64,000 bases of DNA, taken from Taibaiella chishuiensis. Its GTDB lineage: Bacteria > Bacteroidota > Bacteroidia > Chitinophagales > Chitinophagaceae. The stretch is taken from the NCBI RefSeq assembly GCF_003014535.1, contig NZ_PYGD01000003.1, forward strand, positions 248,001 through 312,000, given 5' to 3'. This document shows positions 50,459 through 59,538 of the stretch, piece after piece. Under the pieces are notes generated by a model. That model saw only the letters and a program-made list of their open reading frames with translations. It was not told the origin of the DNA and searched no databases. Each line of letters opens with the position of its first letter. Position 1 is the stretch's first letter. A program made the translations under genes and the position numbers.

Positions 50459-53400
50459 TTAATCGCCGCCGCCTACGGTGATGGTAATATCGCCTGATCC
50501 GCGGCTTTCCTTCGCGTCGGTCGATACCTTGGGTGGTTTGCTGCCAAACTTCCAGGTATTGTTATCCGGCGTCCGGTCGATCAGTTTGTTGTAAGGATCC
50601 AGGCCTGCGCTCAATGGTTTTTCATTCACCACGAACTCGAATGTTTTCTCAGGCTGGTCCATTTTTATCTTTTGCAGCAACAGCTCTTTTTCGGGCGCAG
50701 TGCTGTGTTTGTCCTGTTGTTCGGCAAAGATGCCGATGTCGATATAGTCGGCTACCGGTATTTTCTGTTGCTTGCCCACGCTATCGGCCCTGAATTTGGC
50801 GCTGCCCACGGTCAGTTTTACTTTGTAGCGGCCATCGGCTGTGGCAGTATACGACAGGTCTTTCACATAGTTCTCATAAACGGTTATGGTTTCAAACATG
50901 TCTTTGATCACGTACTTCAGGCTGTCGGGTGTGGCGGCACGCAGGTAGTTTACGAACTCGATGGCATTGGTATACGGTGGCTCCTGGAATGCTTTATCGC
51001 GGATGTATTGACGCAGCGCACCATTCAGCACATCTTCGCCCAGGTAATCCTTAAGGGCATACATAATCACGCTACCCTTGTTGTAATGAATATAGTCCTG
51101 GTTTTCGCAAAGCATCAGAGGCACTTCTTTCTTGGTCTCGCGGGTACGGCCCTGCAGGTATAGATCCATTTCATACTTCAGGAATTTTTTCATGGCCTGC
51201 TTGCCGTATTCTTTTTCCATAACCATTAAGGCCGAGTATTGCGACATGGTTTCCGACATTACTACGCAACCCTGTACATCGCCGCCGATTACCTGGTGGG
51301 CCCACCATTGGTGCGCTACTTCGTGGGCGGTAATATAAAATGGCACATCGATCTTGGCGTTGTTCTTATCATCCACTTTGGCAATGAAACCTACCGATTC
51401 GGAGAAGGGTATGGTATTGGGGAAGGACTGGGCAAAGGAGGCGTACCGCGGGAATTCGAGGATGCGTACCTGGCGGTGCTGGTACGGACTGAAGTTGCGG
51501 GTATAATAATCCAGCGATTTCTTGATGCTCTTAACCATGCGGTCCAGGTTGTATTCATGCCCCTTCTGGTAATAGATCTCGATATTCACGTCGTTCCATT
51601 TATCTCTTTTTACCTCGTAAGTAGCACTCAGGAAGGAATAGAAGTTCAGGATGGGACTATCCATCTTATAGCTGTAATATTTGCGGCCATTGGCTTTCCA
51701 TTCTTTCTGCAGGTAACCCGGGGCGATGGCGACCTGGTCGCCGGCGGTGCTTACCTCGGTTTCGAAACGGATCCAGTCCGCATCGTTAGAGATATAGGTA
51801 TTCATACGGGCTGCCGAGTCGCGGATGTCGGCCATGCGGGGCTTGGGCGCCAGCCCGTATTTTTTCCTTGCAGCATTGGCGCTTAACTCTCCCGCCGGGT
51901 TGTAGCCAATGGAGGGGAAGACCATGTTGTTGAAAAAGGTGCCGTTGTGTACAACCGAAGTCTCCGTGCCGCTGTTGGTAAAGCCGACGGGCTGATAGGT
52001 AATGTCGAAGTCGAAACGGATGGAGTCGCCGGGTTGCACGGGACTATTGAGCCGGAAAAGCTTAACGCCATAAAGCACGTCGTTACTGAGTACGGTAGCG
52101 GGTACGGCCGGCTCCAGCCTGGCATAGTGGTAATAGCTTTTCTCGTCGCTGGTATAGTTGATAAACAGGGTATCCACCGGGAAGTTATGTTTGTTCTTCA
52201 GGTAGTAAGATCCTTTTACCTGTACTTTACGCTCCGAAGGATAGATGTCCACTTTGGAGCTGGAGGAGATAACCCTCAGCTGCGGGGTGTTCAGGTACCT
52301 GCGGTATTTCTTTTCGGCTGTTACCTGCAGGACTTCGTTCTCTTTGGGTGTACGGTAAATGTTCAGCACTTTCGTATTGTAATAGATATAACTTCCGGTG
52401 GCTACAGCCAGCAGGGCAAAGCCTGTGAGACCCAGCTTAAGACCGCGGCCATAGGTGCTTTTGGCAAGCCGGAACCTGGCCTTTAATCCTTTTTCCTTAC
52501 CACGGGCATAGACCATCAGCGAGAGTAATGCCAGTACCAGCACGATGCTCAGCCAATAGGTCTTGAACAGCAGCCAGGGACCGGTAGTATGCCCGAAGCC
52601 GTTCATGTCGGAGTAGGGCATAGTAGGACCGGAAGAGTTAAAGATATACAGGTTATTATCCCACTCGAGCAGGCGGAAGATCATATTGACAAACAATACC
52701 GGCAACAGCGACAGGAAGAAGCCCAGGTATTTGTTGGGACTGATTACCTGCAGGGCCATACACATACCGGCCACGATGCTGAAGGATACCAGCGACTTGA
52801 GTGAAGCCAGGAGGTACTGTAATGGCTGTACATCGTAGAAGGACATGGAAAACTGGATCAGGATGCCGGCCACGATGCTGATGCCCAGCAATACGGCGAC
52901 TACATAAACCAGGGCCAGGTATTTGGAAAAGAACAGGCTGGTATTGCTTACCGGTGTGGCGCCGATCAGTTCGTCCACTTTCTGCTCGCGTTCCCGCCAT
53001 ACAATGGTGCCGGAAAAAAACACGATCAGGATCAGGATAAAGAACTGGAAGATGGCGCTTACCGACTGCAGGAGCTCGTAGGTTACCGGGTAGGTTTCGG
53101 TGTCGTAGAAGGATCCCATAAACTGCGAGAGGATAAACATCATTACCACACCGAGCGCGCAGATAATGATAAAGAAAGAACTCCGGGTCATTTTACGGAA
53201 CTCAAAGCCGGCCAGGTAAAACAACTGTTTCCGGTTTTGTGCGGCCGAGAAAACCTGGGATACCCTGGGCAATTGGGATAGGGAGTGTACAGGGGCTGAA
53301 GCGCCCTGGGTATCCTCAGATTTACGGCTGAACCATTTGAGTGGTGTCAGGAACTGGCTGAACTGGAAACGGAAATAACTGGCCAGGGTAATCAGCACGG

Positions 53401-54166
53401 CAATCGCCAGCCACAACAGCCTGTTGTAAAGCAGTACGCCTTGCAGCGGTACGGGGCGTGTGTTCTGGTCGTCGGGTGTCCAGTATTGAGTAATAAGGCT
53501 CAGCGCTTCGGAACCGAAAGGCTCCAGTATGGCGGCCAGTGTTTTATTATCCAGGTCGGCGGTAATGCTGGCCGTTATGGTGCGGATAACCAGTAGTATG
53601 ATACAGAACAGGTAGGCCGGCAGGGTGCTGCGGGTAAAGGTGGTGAGCGAGAAAAAGATGGCGCCCAGCAACAACAGGTTCGGTACCGAGAAAATAAGGA
53701 AGGGCAGTACAAAGTCGGCCAGGTGGAAAGGCCCCGCCAGCGGTGTACCTGCGGCCGCCAGGCAACCGAAGTAATAGCCCGTTACCTGTGCCGAAAATAC
53801 GAAAAGGCCCAGGATAAAGGCGCCGCCGAAACGTCCGAAAAAGTAGGCGGGTTTAGAGATTGGCTTGGTAAAGAATAAGGGATGGATATTGTACTCATAG
53901 TCCTTCTGGATGGCGGTGGCCATCAGCGCAACCAGGATGACGCCATTAACCAGGCCCAGGATGTTATCGTTAAGGCCTACAAGCAGGTTGGATACCGACA
54001 GGGCCGAGTTCATCACGATATTGGAATCGGCGGTGGCAGTATTGAAAAAGCCGGCTTCGGCCAGGCCGATCAGCAGGGATATCAGCAAGAAGATACCGAA
54101 AAAGATATACGTAGCAGGCTTTTTGAAACCCTGCCGGAGCTCGAACAGGAATATTTCTTTGAACAT
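50459..54166 (-). CDS. ABC transporter permease fused to M1 family aminopeptidase
   Basis: A 1235-residue protein. The N-terminal half (about 1-600) is an ABC-2-type permease with some twelve hydrophobic segments in two sets. The C-terminal half (about 640-1235) is an M1-type zinc peptidase with HEVAH (948-952) and the third ligand in SETMSQY about twenty residues later. The fusion is a recurrent Bacteroidota family. It starts 9 bases after its ATPase partner, so the two form a transporter with a periplasmic peptidase. The substrate is unknown. The last residues (ITITVGGGD) are unstructured. Confidence 0.9.
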   Translation of the reverse strand: MFKEIFLFELRQGFKKPATYIFFGIFLLISLLIGLAEAGFFNTATADSNIVMNSALSVSNLLVGLNDNILGLVNGVILVALMATAIQKDYEYNIHPLFFTKPISKPAYFFGRFGGAFILGLFVFSAQVTGYYFGCLAAAGTPLAGPFHLADFVLPFLIFSVPNLLLLGAIFFSLTTFTRSTLPAYLFCIILLVIRTITASITADLDNKTLAAILEPFGSEALSLITQYWTPDDQNTRPVPLQGVLLYNRLLWLAIAVLITLASYFRFQFSQFLTPLKWFSRKSEDTQGASAPVHSLSQLPRVSQVFSAAQNRKQLFYLAGFEFRKMTRSSFFIIICALGVVMMFILSQFMGSFYDTETYPVTYELLQSVSAIFQFFILILIVFFSGTIVWREREQKVDELIGATPVSNTSLFFSKYLALVYVVAVLLGISIVAGILIQFSMSFYDVQPLQYLLASLKSLVSFSIVAGMCMALQVISPNKYLGFFLSLLPVLFVNMIFRLLEWDNNLYIFNSSGPTMPYSDMNGFGHTTGPWLLFKTYWLSIVLVLALLSLMVYARGKEKGLKARFRLAKSTYGRGLKLGLTGFALLAVATGSYIYYNTKVLNIYRTPKENEVLQVTAEKKYRRYLNTPQLRVISSSSKVDIYPSERKVQVKGSYYLKNKHNFPVDTLFINYTSDEKSYYHYARLEPAVPATVLSNDVLYGVKLFRLNSPVQPGDSIRFDFDITYQPVGFTNSGTETSVVHNGTFFNNMVFPSIGYNPAGELSANAARKKYGLAPKPRMADIRDSAARMNTYISNDADWIRFETEVSTAGDQVAIAPGYLQKEWKANGRKYYSYKMDSPILNFYSFLSATYEVKRDKWNDVNIEIYYQKGHEYNLDRMVKSIKKSLDYYTRNFSPYQHRQVRILEFPRYASFAQSFPNTIPFSESVGFIAKVDDKNNAKIDVPFYITAHEVAHQWWAHQVIGGDVQGCVVMSETMSQYSALMVMEKEYGKQAMKKFLKYEMDLYLQGRTRETKKEVPLMLCENQDYIHYNKGSVIMYALKDYLGEDVLNGALRQYIRDKAFQEPPYTNAIEFVNYLRAATPDSLKYVIKDMFETITVYENYVKDLSYTATADGRYKVKLTVGSAKFRADSVGKQQKIPVADYIDIGIFAEQQDKHSTAPEKELLLQKIKMDQPEKTFEFVVNEKPLSAGLDPYNKLIDRTPDNNTWKFGSKPPKVSTDAKESRGSGDITITVGGGD

Positions 54167-54175
54167 AGCGGCAGG

Positions 54176-55045
54176 TTAGTTTTTGGTGATGGTGGAGAAA
54201 TATACATCTTCTAATCCGCCGTCGATGGCTTCGAAACCGCCGTCGGGGCTGCTGTCGGCGTATACATGGATTACGAAGCGGCCGCCGGTAGCCTGGGCCG
54301 AGATGACATGGAAATTGCTGCGGTAGCCGGCTACTTCATGCTTGTCGACATACTTGCGCCAGATCTTTCCTTTTACGGTATCCAATGCTTCGGCCGGTGT
54401 GCCCGACAGCATAATGCTGCCTTTGTTCATCACCACCATTTTCTGGCACAAGCTGCTCACATCGTCCACGATATGGGTCGAGAGGATCACGATTACCTGT
54501 TCGCCGATTTCGCTCAGCAGGTTATGAAAGCGGTTGCGTTCCATAGGGTCGAGGCCGGCAGTGGGTTCATCCACGATCACCAGTCTCGGACTGCCCAGCA
54601 GGGCCTGCGCAATGCCGAAGCGCTGGCGCATACCGCCGGAGTAGTCGCTTACATAACGTTTGCGGGCTTCGTACAGGTTGGTTTGCTGGAGCAGCGCATC
54701 CACGATCTGTTTGCGTTCGGCCTTATTGCTGATGCCTTTCAGTACGGCAAAGTGGTCGAGCAGGCTCAGCGCCGAAACCTTGGGATAAAAACCGAAATCC
54801 TGGGGCAGGTAGCCCAGGGTTTTTCGCAGGGCTGTTTTGTCCTGCAGTACATTGATATTACCCAGCGTAATGCTTCCGCTATCCGGCTCCTGCAAGGTGG
54901 CGATCGTACGCATCAACGAGGACTTGCCCGCTCCGTTGGGGCCCAACAGGCCAAACATACCTTTCTCTATAGTCAGGTTAATATTGTTCAGGGCCTTGAG
55001 GCCATTAGCGTAAGTTTTACTTACATTTTCGATTTTTAAGTCCAT
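54176..55045 (-). CDS. ABC transporter ATP-binding protein
   Basis: A 289-residue ABC ATPase with Walker A GPNGAGKS (35-42), signature YSGGMRQ (135-141), Walker B LVIVDEP (155-161) and the H-loop (STHIVDD). The C-terminal extension (about 215-289) is typical for ABC-2 exporters. It energises the permease-peptidase encoded directly downstream. Confidence 0.92.
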   Translation of the reverse strand: MDLKIENVSKTYANGLKALNNINLTIEKGMFGLLGPNGAGKSSLMRTIATLQEPDSGSITLGNINVLQDKTALRKTLGYLPQDFGFYPKVSALSLLDHFAVLKGISNKAERKQIVDALLQQTNLYEARKRYVSDYSGGMRQRFGIAQALLGSPRLVIVDEPTAGLDPMERNRFHNLLSEIGEQVIVILSTHIVDDVSSLCQKMVVMNKGSIMLSGTPAEALDTVKGKIWRKYVDKHEVAGYRSNFHVISAQATGGRFVIHVYADSSPDGGFEAIDGGLEDVYFSTITKN

Positions 55046-55329
55046 GTAGCAGATCGTATTTGCTTTTGAATGATGGATAAACGGAAGTATACCGGTTCAA
55101 TATTGTTGATGCAAACATAATATACCTGCTCCGGCAGGCAGTAAATTATTAGACGTGCCCCTCTAAATATTCGACAAAAAGGAGGCGTGCGGTTTTGTCG
55201 AAGAAAAAGCCCCTTTCGTCGAAAAAAAGTTTTGAGAGGGCAATACGCGTTACCGCCGGCAGTATACGACGCCATAAAAAATGGGAAGGCCCATAAGGCA
55301 TCTGTCCTATCTTATCCGGCTAAAAAGCA
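55046..55329. promoter_or_regulatory. Upstream region of the ABC operon with inverted repeat
   Basis: On the minus strand TATGTTTG (55112-55119) is an exact -7 element about 65 bases before the ABC ATPase start. Farther up lies a perfect 10-bp inverted repeat, TTCGACAAAA (55170-55179) and TTTTGTCGAA (55193-55202), with a half-site-like TTTCGTCGAA at 55214-55223: a candidate operator. No gene is supported here. Confidence 0.5.
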
Positions 55330-55361
55330 AACGGGCTGCACCTTTGGAGGTACAGCCCGTT
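55330..55361 (-). terminator. Terminator of ychF
   Basis: AACGGGCTGCACCT and AGGTACAGCCCGTT, 14-bp stem with one mismatch; T-rich tail on the minus strand. Confidence 0.75.
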
Positions 55362-55382
55362 CATTTATCGAAAAATGTAGTG

Positions 55383-56480
55383 TTATACGTTAAAGCGGAA
55401 GTGCATCACATCGCCGTCATTCACCACGTATTCCTTGCCTTCGATACGCAGCTTGCCCTTTTCTTTAGCCACTGCCTCGCCGCCCAGGGTTACATAATCG
55501 TCGTAACCGATCACCTCGGCCTTGATAAAGCCTTTTTCGAAATCGGTATGGATCACGCTCGCAGCCTGCGGCGCTTTCCAGCCCTGGTGAATGGTCCAGG
55601 CACGTACTTCCTGTACACCTGCGGTAAAGTAAGTGATCAGGTCGAGCAGTTGGTAAGCCGAGCGGATCAGGCGGTTAAGGCCGGGTTCGGTAAGGCCATA
55701 CTCGGAGAAAAACAGTTCTTTATCTTCCGGGCTTTCCAGTTCGGTAATCTGGGCTTCGATATTGTTGTTCATCACGATTACCTGGGCGCCCTCTTCGGTA
55801 GCTACTTTGGTAATGGCTTCGCTGTACTTGTTGCCGGTAAGGATAGCGGCCTCGTCTACGTTAGCCACATACAATACGGGTTTTTCGGTAAGCAGGAACA
55901 GGTCGGCAATAGCTTCTTTATCTTCGCCTTCGAGTTTCAGGCCGCGGATATTTTTACCTTGTTCCAGGTGGTTTTTGCATTGCAGCAATACATCCAGCAC
56001 GCGTTTCGCTTTCGGATCGTTTTTGGCGATCTTTTCGGTACGGGCTATTTTCTTTTCTACACTGTCCAGGTCTTTCAGCTGCAGCTCGGTATCTATAATT
56101 TCTTTGTCGCCTACGGGGTTGATGGCGCCTTCGTCTCTTAAGATGTTTTCGTCTTCAAAGCAACGTACCACGTGGATGATCGCATCTACCTCGCGGATAT
56201 TGGCCAGGAACTTATTACCCAGGCCTTCGCCTTTAGAGGCGCCTTTTACGAGGCCGGCGATATCTACAAACTCGATAGCGGTAGGCACTACGCGCTGTGG
56301 CTGTACAATAGCCGAAAGTTTGTCGAGGCGGGTATCGGGTACGTCTACAAGACCAACGTTCGGTTCAATAGTGCAAAAGCGGTAATTGCTGGCCTGTGCC
56401 TTGGCGCTGTTGCTTACTGCGTTAAAAAGAGTCGATTTTCCTACGTTGGGTAGTCCTACTATGCCTACTTGTAAAGCCAT
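55383..56480 (-). CDS. ychF: YchF/OLA1-type P-loop ATPase
   Basis: A 365-residue Obg-family protein, full length. P-loop GLPNVGKS (9-16), DIAGLVKGASKGEGLGNKFL, a coiled-coil insert (about 130-200) and the C-terminal TGS domain ending GDVMHFRFNV. YchF binds ATP rather than GTP and acts in ribosome-associated and redox stress functions. A -7 element TACCTTTG (56501-56508) lies 20 bases upstream, so the leader is very short. Confidence 0.95.
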   Translation of the reverse strand: MALQVGIVGLPNVGKSTLFNAVSNSAKAQASNYRFCTIEPNVGLVDVPDTRLDKLSAIVQPQRVVPTAIEFVDIAGLVKGASKGEGLGNKFLANIREVDAIIHVVRCFEDENILRDEGAINPVGDKEIIDTELQLKDLDSVEKKIARTEKIAKNDPKAKRVLDVLLQCKNHLEQGKNIRGLKLEGEDKEAIADLFLLTEKPVLYVANVDEAAILTGNKYSEAITKVATEEGAQVIVMNNNIEAQITELESPEDKELFFSEYGLTEPGLNRLIRSAYQLLDLITYFTAGVQEVRAWTIHQGWKAPQAASVIHTDFEKGFIKAEVIGYDDYVTLGGEAVAKEKGKLRIEGKEYVVNDGDVMHFRFNV

Positions 56481-56500
56481 GGTTTTTTTGAAAATTTTTG

Positions 56501-56508
56501 CAAAGGTA
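56501..56508 (-). promoter_or_regulatory. -7 element of ychF
   Basis: TACCTTTG on the minus strand, exact consensus, 20 bases before the start. Confidence 0.5.
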
Positions 56509-56669
56509 AAGGATTCGGAGCAGAGAAAATAACAGCATATTTTATTATATGTAATATACTTTTATTTGTATTTTTTAGCTAATTTTTCCAGGTTTTTGCC
56601 TGTGAATATTATCAAAATATTATTAAATTTGGTTAGTGCTAATTTCTTATAAAAACAACTATTAGTATT

Positions 56670-56936
56670 ATGGAACATACGATGATCGTAAAAGAAGAAG
56701 TCGGACAATATACCATGGCCCCTTCGCTGGTGGACCAAACCGAGCATTGGAAAGAGGAGCTTTCCTATGCCGTAAGATTAGGGAATGAATTTAAGGGGAA
56801 AACCACCATAACGTTTGCCACTACAGAGGGCGACCGTACCGTACAGACAACAGTATGGTCGCTTACGGATTATTATATCGCCCTTAAAGGCGGTATCACA
56901 ATTCCTTTAAAAAGTATTACGGAAGTACATTTTTAG
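56670..56936 (+). CDS. Small conserved-looking unknown protein
   Basis: An 88-residue soluble protein (LSYAVRLGNEFKGKTTITFATTEGDRTVQTTVWSLTDYYIALKGGITIPLKSITEVHF). The pattern of short strands resembles small beta-barrel or LSM-like folds, with no certainty. It is the first of two same-strand genes; the glycosyltransferase follows after 27 bases, but it has its own -7 element. Confidence 0.6.
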   Translation: MEHTMIVKEEVGQYTMAPSLVDQTEHWKEELSYAVRLGNEFKGKTTITFATTEGDRTVQTTVWSLTDYYIALKGGITIPLKSITEVHF

Positions 56937-56947
56937 TACGAATGTTT

Positions 56948-56955
56948 TACTTTTG
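56948..56955 (+). promoter_or_regulatory. -7 element of the glycosyltransferase gene
   Basis: TACTTTTG, exact consensus, only 8 bases before the ATG at 56964. The transcript would be leaderless or have a leader of a few bases. Confidence 0.5.
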
Positions 56956-56963
56956 CCCCCATC

Positions 56964-58091
56964 ATGCGCATAGCGGTTAATACAAGATTATTTTTAAAAG
57001 GCAGGTTGGAGGGTATCGGATGGTTTGCCCATGAAGTATTGTCCCGCATGGTTAAAAAACACCCGGAACACGAATTTATCTTCATCTTCGACCGTCCCTA
57101 TCATAAAGATTTTATTTTTGCACCTAATGTAACCCCTGTGGTACTCAAACCACAGGCCCGGCATCCGGCTTTATATTACCTCTGGACAGAGTGGGGTATT
57201 CCCCGTATCCTGAGGAAATATAAAGCCGATGTTTATTTTTCGCCCGACGGACTGGGCAGCCTGCGTACCAAAGTACCTACCTGCGTTACCATTCACGACC
57301 TGGCCTATAAGCATTATCCCGAATTTATGGATAAAATGCACCGCTGGCACTATGCGCATTACCTGCCCCGGTTTGCCCGGCATGCCCGCAGGATCATTGC
57401 CGTATCTGAATATACGAAGCAGGATATCGTAAAGCAATTTGACCTGCCCGAATCCAAGATCGATGTGGTGTACAATGGCGCTCACGATGGTTACGGTCCC
57501 ATAAGCTACGAGGAAAAACAAAAGGTAAAGGAGCAATATACCGGCGGCGAGGAATTTTTCCTGTTTACCGGCGCCCTGCATCCGCGCAAGAACGTGGTGA
57601 ACCTGCTGAAAGCCTTTGTCAAATTCAAGAGAAGACAACGCAGCCGCATCAAACTGGTGATCGTGGGCCGTATGGCCTGGCAATACAGCGAGATCGTAAA
57701 GGCCAAAGATCATATGCCTTATAAAGAAGATGTGGTATGGGCCGGTTACCTGGATGTGACCGAACTGGCGCGGATCACGGCTTCGGCTTATGCCTTGGTG
57801 TACCCATCGTTGTTCGAAGGTTTTGGTATCCCGATCGTGGAGGCCATGACGAGCGATGTGCCGGTAATCGTATCCGACAGTTCGTCGATGCCCGAAGTAG
57901 GCGGGGCTGCGGCCTTGCTGGTCGACCCGGCATCGCCCGACGATATCGCCGAAAAAATGATGATGATTTACAAAGATGAAACCTTGCGCGACCGGATGAT
58001 TGCCGCTGCCCGCGTGGAAAAGCTGCGCTTCGACTGGGACCGCTCGGCCGACCAGGTATGGGAGTGCCTGATGAAATGCGTGGAACCCTGA
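56964..58091 (+). CDS. Glycosyltransferase family 4 (GT-B fold)
   Basis: A 375-residue glycosyltransferase, cytoplasmic. The N-terminal Rossmann domain begins RIAVNTRLFLKGRLEGIGWFAHEVL; the C-terminal donor-binding domain has the family motifs FTGALHPRKNV (about 194) and the E-x7-E motif EGFGIPIVEAM (about 288-298). Such enzymes transfer sugars from nucleotide donors, often in surface polysaccharide or lipid-linked glycan synthesis. Donor and acceptor cannot be read from the sequence. It stands alone, not in a polysaccharide cluster. Confidence 0.88.
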   Translation: MRIAVNTRLFLKGRLEGIGWFAHEVLSRMVKKHPEHEFIFIFDRPYHKDFIFAPNVTPVVLKPQARHPALYYLWTEWGIPRILRKYKADVYFSPDGLGSLRTKVPTCVTIHDLAYKHYPEFMDKMHRWHYAHYLPRFARHARRIIAVSEYTKQDIVKQFDLPESKIDVVYNGAHDGYGPISYEEKQKVKEQYTGGEEFFLFTGALHPRKNVVNLLKAFVKFKRRQRSRIKLVIVGRMAWQYSEIVKAKDHMPYKEDVVWAGYLDVTELARITASAYALVYPSLFEGFGIPIVEAMTSDVPVIVSDSSSMPEVGGAAALLVDPASPDDIAEKMMMIYKDETLRDRMIAAARVEKLRFDWDRSADQVWECLMKCVEP

Positions 58092-58120
58092 GTGGTGTAA
58101 GCAATCCCTAAAAGATATAA

Positions 58121-58156
58121 AAGAAGCCGGCTGATCCAAGGATCAGCCGGCTTCTT
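58121..58156. terminator. Bidirectional terminator between the glycosyltransferase and rodA
   Basis: A perfect 17-bp inverted repeat (58121-58137 / 58140-58156) between converging genes, with a short T run. Confidence 0.85.
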
Positions 58157-58176
58157 TATGAAGTTGCCCACCGGGC

Positions 58177-59487
58177 TTACCGGATCAGCATATGACGGTC
58201 GGCATCGAGCCGCAGCATAATGAATAACAGGATGCTGAACGACAGGAGCGAGGTGCCGCCGTAACTCAGCATCGGCAAGGTGATACCGATTACCGGCGCC
58301 AGGCCCATGGTCATCGACAGGTTAATGGCAAAGTGGAAAAAGAGAATGGCGCCCACACAATAAGCATAAACCCGGCTGAAAAGCGATCGCTGCCGCTCGG
58401 CAATAAATACGATACGCAGCAATAACGTTACATAAAGCAGGACCAGGAAACTGCTGCCTACAAAGCCAAACTGTTCGCCCACCCCGCAAAATACAAAGTC
58501 GGTATTCTGTTCCGGCACAAAGGAGTATTTCGTCTGCGTACCGTGCATAAATCCTTTGCCCACCAGGCCGCCGCTGCCGATGGCGATCTTCGACTGGCGC
58601 ACGTTATAGTCGGCATCTTTCTTTACCACGGTGCCCGGTTTCTGGTACTCCTGGGGCACATCCTGGCCCAGCATCGAATAGATACGCTCGGTCTGGTAAC
58701 CCTGGAACACATGTTTGAACACATAAGGCACCAGCACCTGCGAGAACAATACGGCAATAAGCCAGGCGCCTGCAATAATGATGATGATCAGTTTATTTCT
58801 TTTGATCTGTTTCCACAACAGCCAGAAGGCCAGGATCGGGATGACGGTGATAATGATAAACAACGGCAACCGCTCTACAAGCAGGGTGGCCAGTACAATG
58901 CCGGCCGTCGAAAAACCGATGGCCAGGATCGCATTGGGTAAGCCCTCGCGGTACATGGCCAGGAAGAAGGCAAAGTAAACCAGGGCAAGTCCCGTTTCGT
59001 TCTGTTTGATAATGATAAGACAGGGTACCAGTACGATGGCAGAGGCTATAAGCCGATCCTTCAGGGTTTTGAAATTGGTCTCGGGCGCAGAGAGGAAACG
59101 GGCCAGCGCCAGGGCGGTAAATATTTTACAAAGCTCTCCCGGCTGGAAACTGAACGACCCGAATTTTATAAAACTATGCGAACCCTTTACCTCCGAACCC
59201 ACGGCAAAGGTGGCCAACAGGAGCAGGATGCCCACGAGGTAAGAGAGATAGGCCACCGAACTGAAAAACTTACTGTCGGTAAGGATAATGATCAGGCCCG
59301 TTACCAGCGATATGGCCAGCCACATGAGCTGTTTCATATGGCTTTTGCTCATGTCGAAAAACGGTTCGTCGAAGCTGATGTACTCTACTGAATACACCGC
59401 CGAGATACCGATGGTTACCAGGGCCAGGTACAGGAAAATTACGGGCCAGTCGATGCGGGCGGTAATGGGTTTCCGGGCTATGCTCAT
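58177..59487 (-). CDS. rodA: Rod-shape peptidoglycan polymerase RodA
   Basis: A 436-residue SEDS protein with about ten membrane spans. Family patterns are visible: FGSFSFQPGELCKIFTALALARFLS, GSGGLVGKGFMHGTQTKYSFVPEQNTDFVFCGVGEQFGF, and GITLPMLSYGGTSLLSF near the end. RodA is the glycosyltransferase that works with PBP2 to build lateral wall. It starts 51 bases after the mrdA stop on the same strand. Confidence 0.95.
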   Translation of the reverse strand: MSIARKPITARIDWPVIFLYLALVTIGISAVYSVEYISFDEPFFDMSKSHMKQLMWLAISLVTGLIIILTDSKFFSSVAYLSYLVGILLLLATFAVGSEVKGSHSFIKFGSFSFQPGELCKIFTALALARFLSAPETNFKTLKDRLIASAIVLVPCLIIIKQNETGLALVYFAFFLAMYREGLPNAILAIGFSTAGIVLATLLVERLPLFIIITVIPILAFWLLWKQIKRNKLIIIIIAGAWLIAVLFSQVLVPYVFKHVFQGYQTERIYSMLGQDVPQEYQKPGTVVKKDADYNVRQSKIAIGSGGLVGKGFMHGTQTKYSFVPEQNTDFVFCGVGEQFGFVGSSFLVLLYVTLLLRIVFIAERQRSLFSRVYAYCVGAILFFHFAINLSMTMGLAPVIGITLPMLSYGGTSLLSFSILLFIMLRLDADRHMLIR

Positions 59488-59538
59488 TAGGATGAAAATA
59501 TTGTAATCAGGAAATTTTTATGTTGCCGGGTTCCGGGT

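Noticed and set aside
55036-55275. 79-codon minus-strand frame upstream of the ABC ATPase
   Set aside because: Overlaps the promoter and inverted repeat, has no family pattern and unusual composition.
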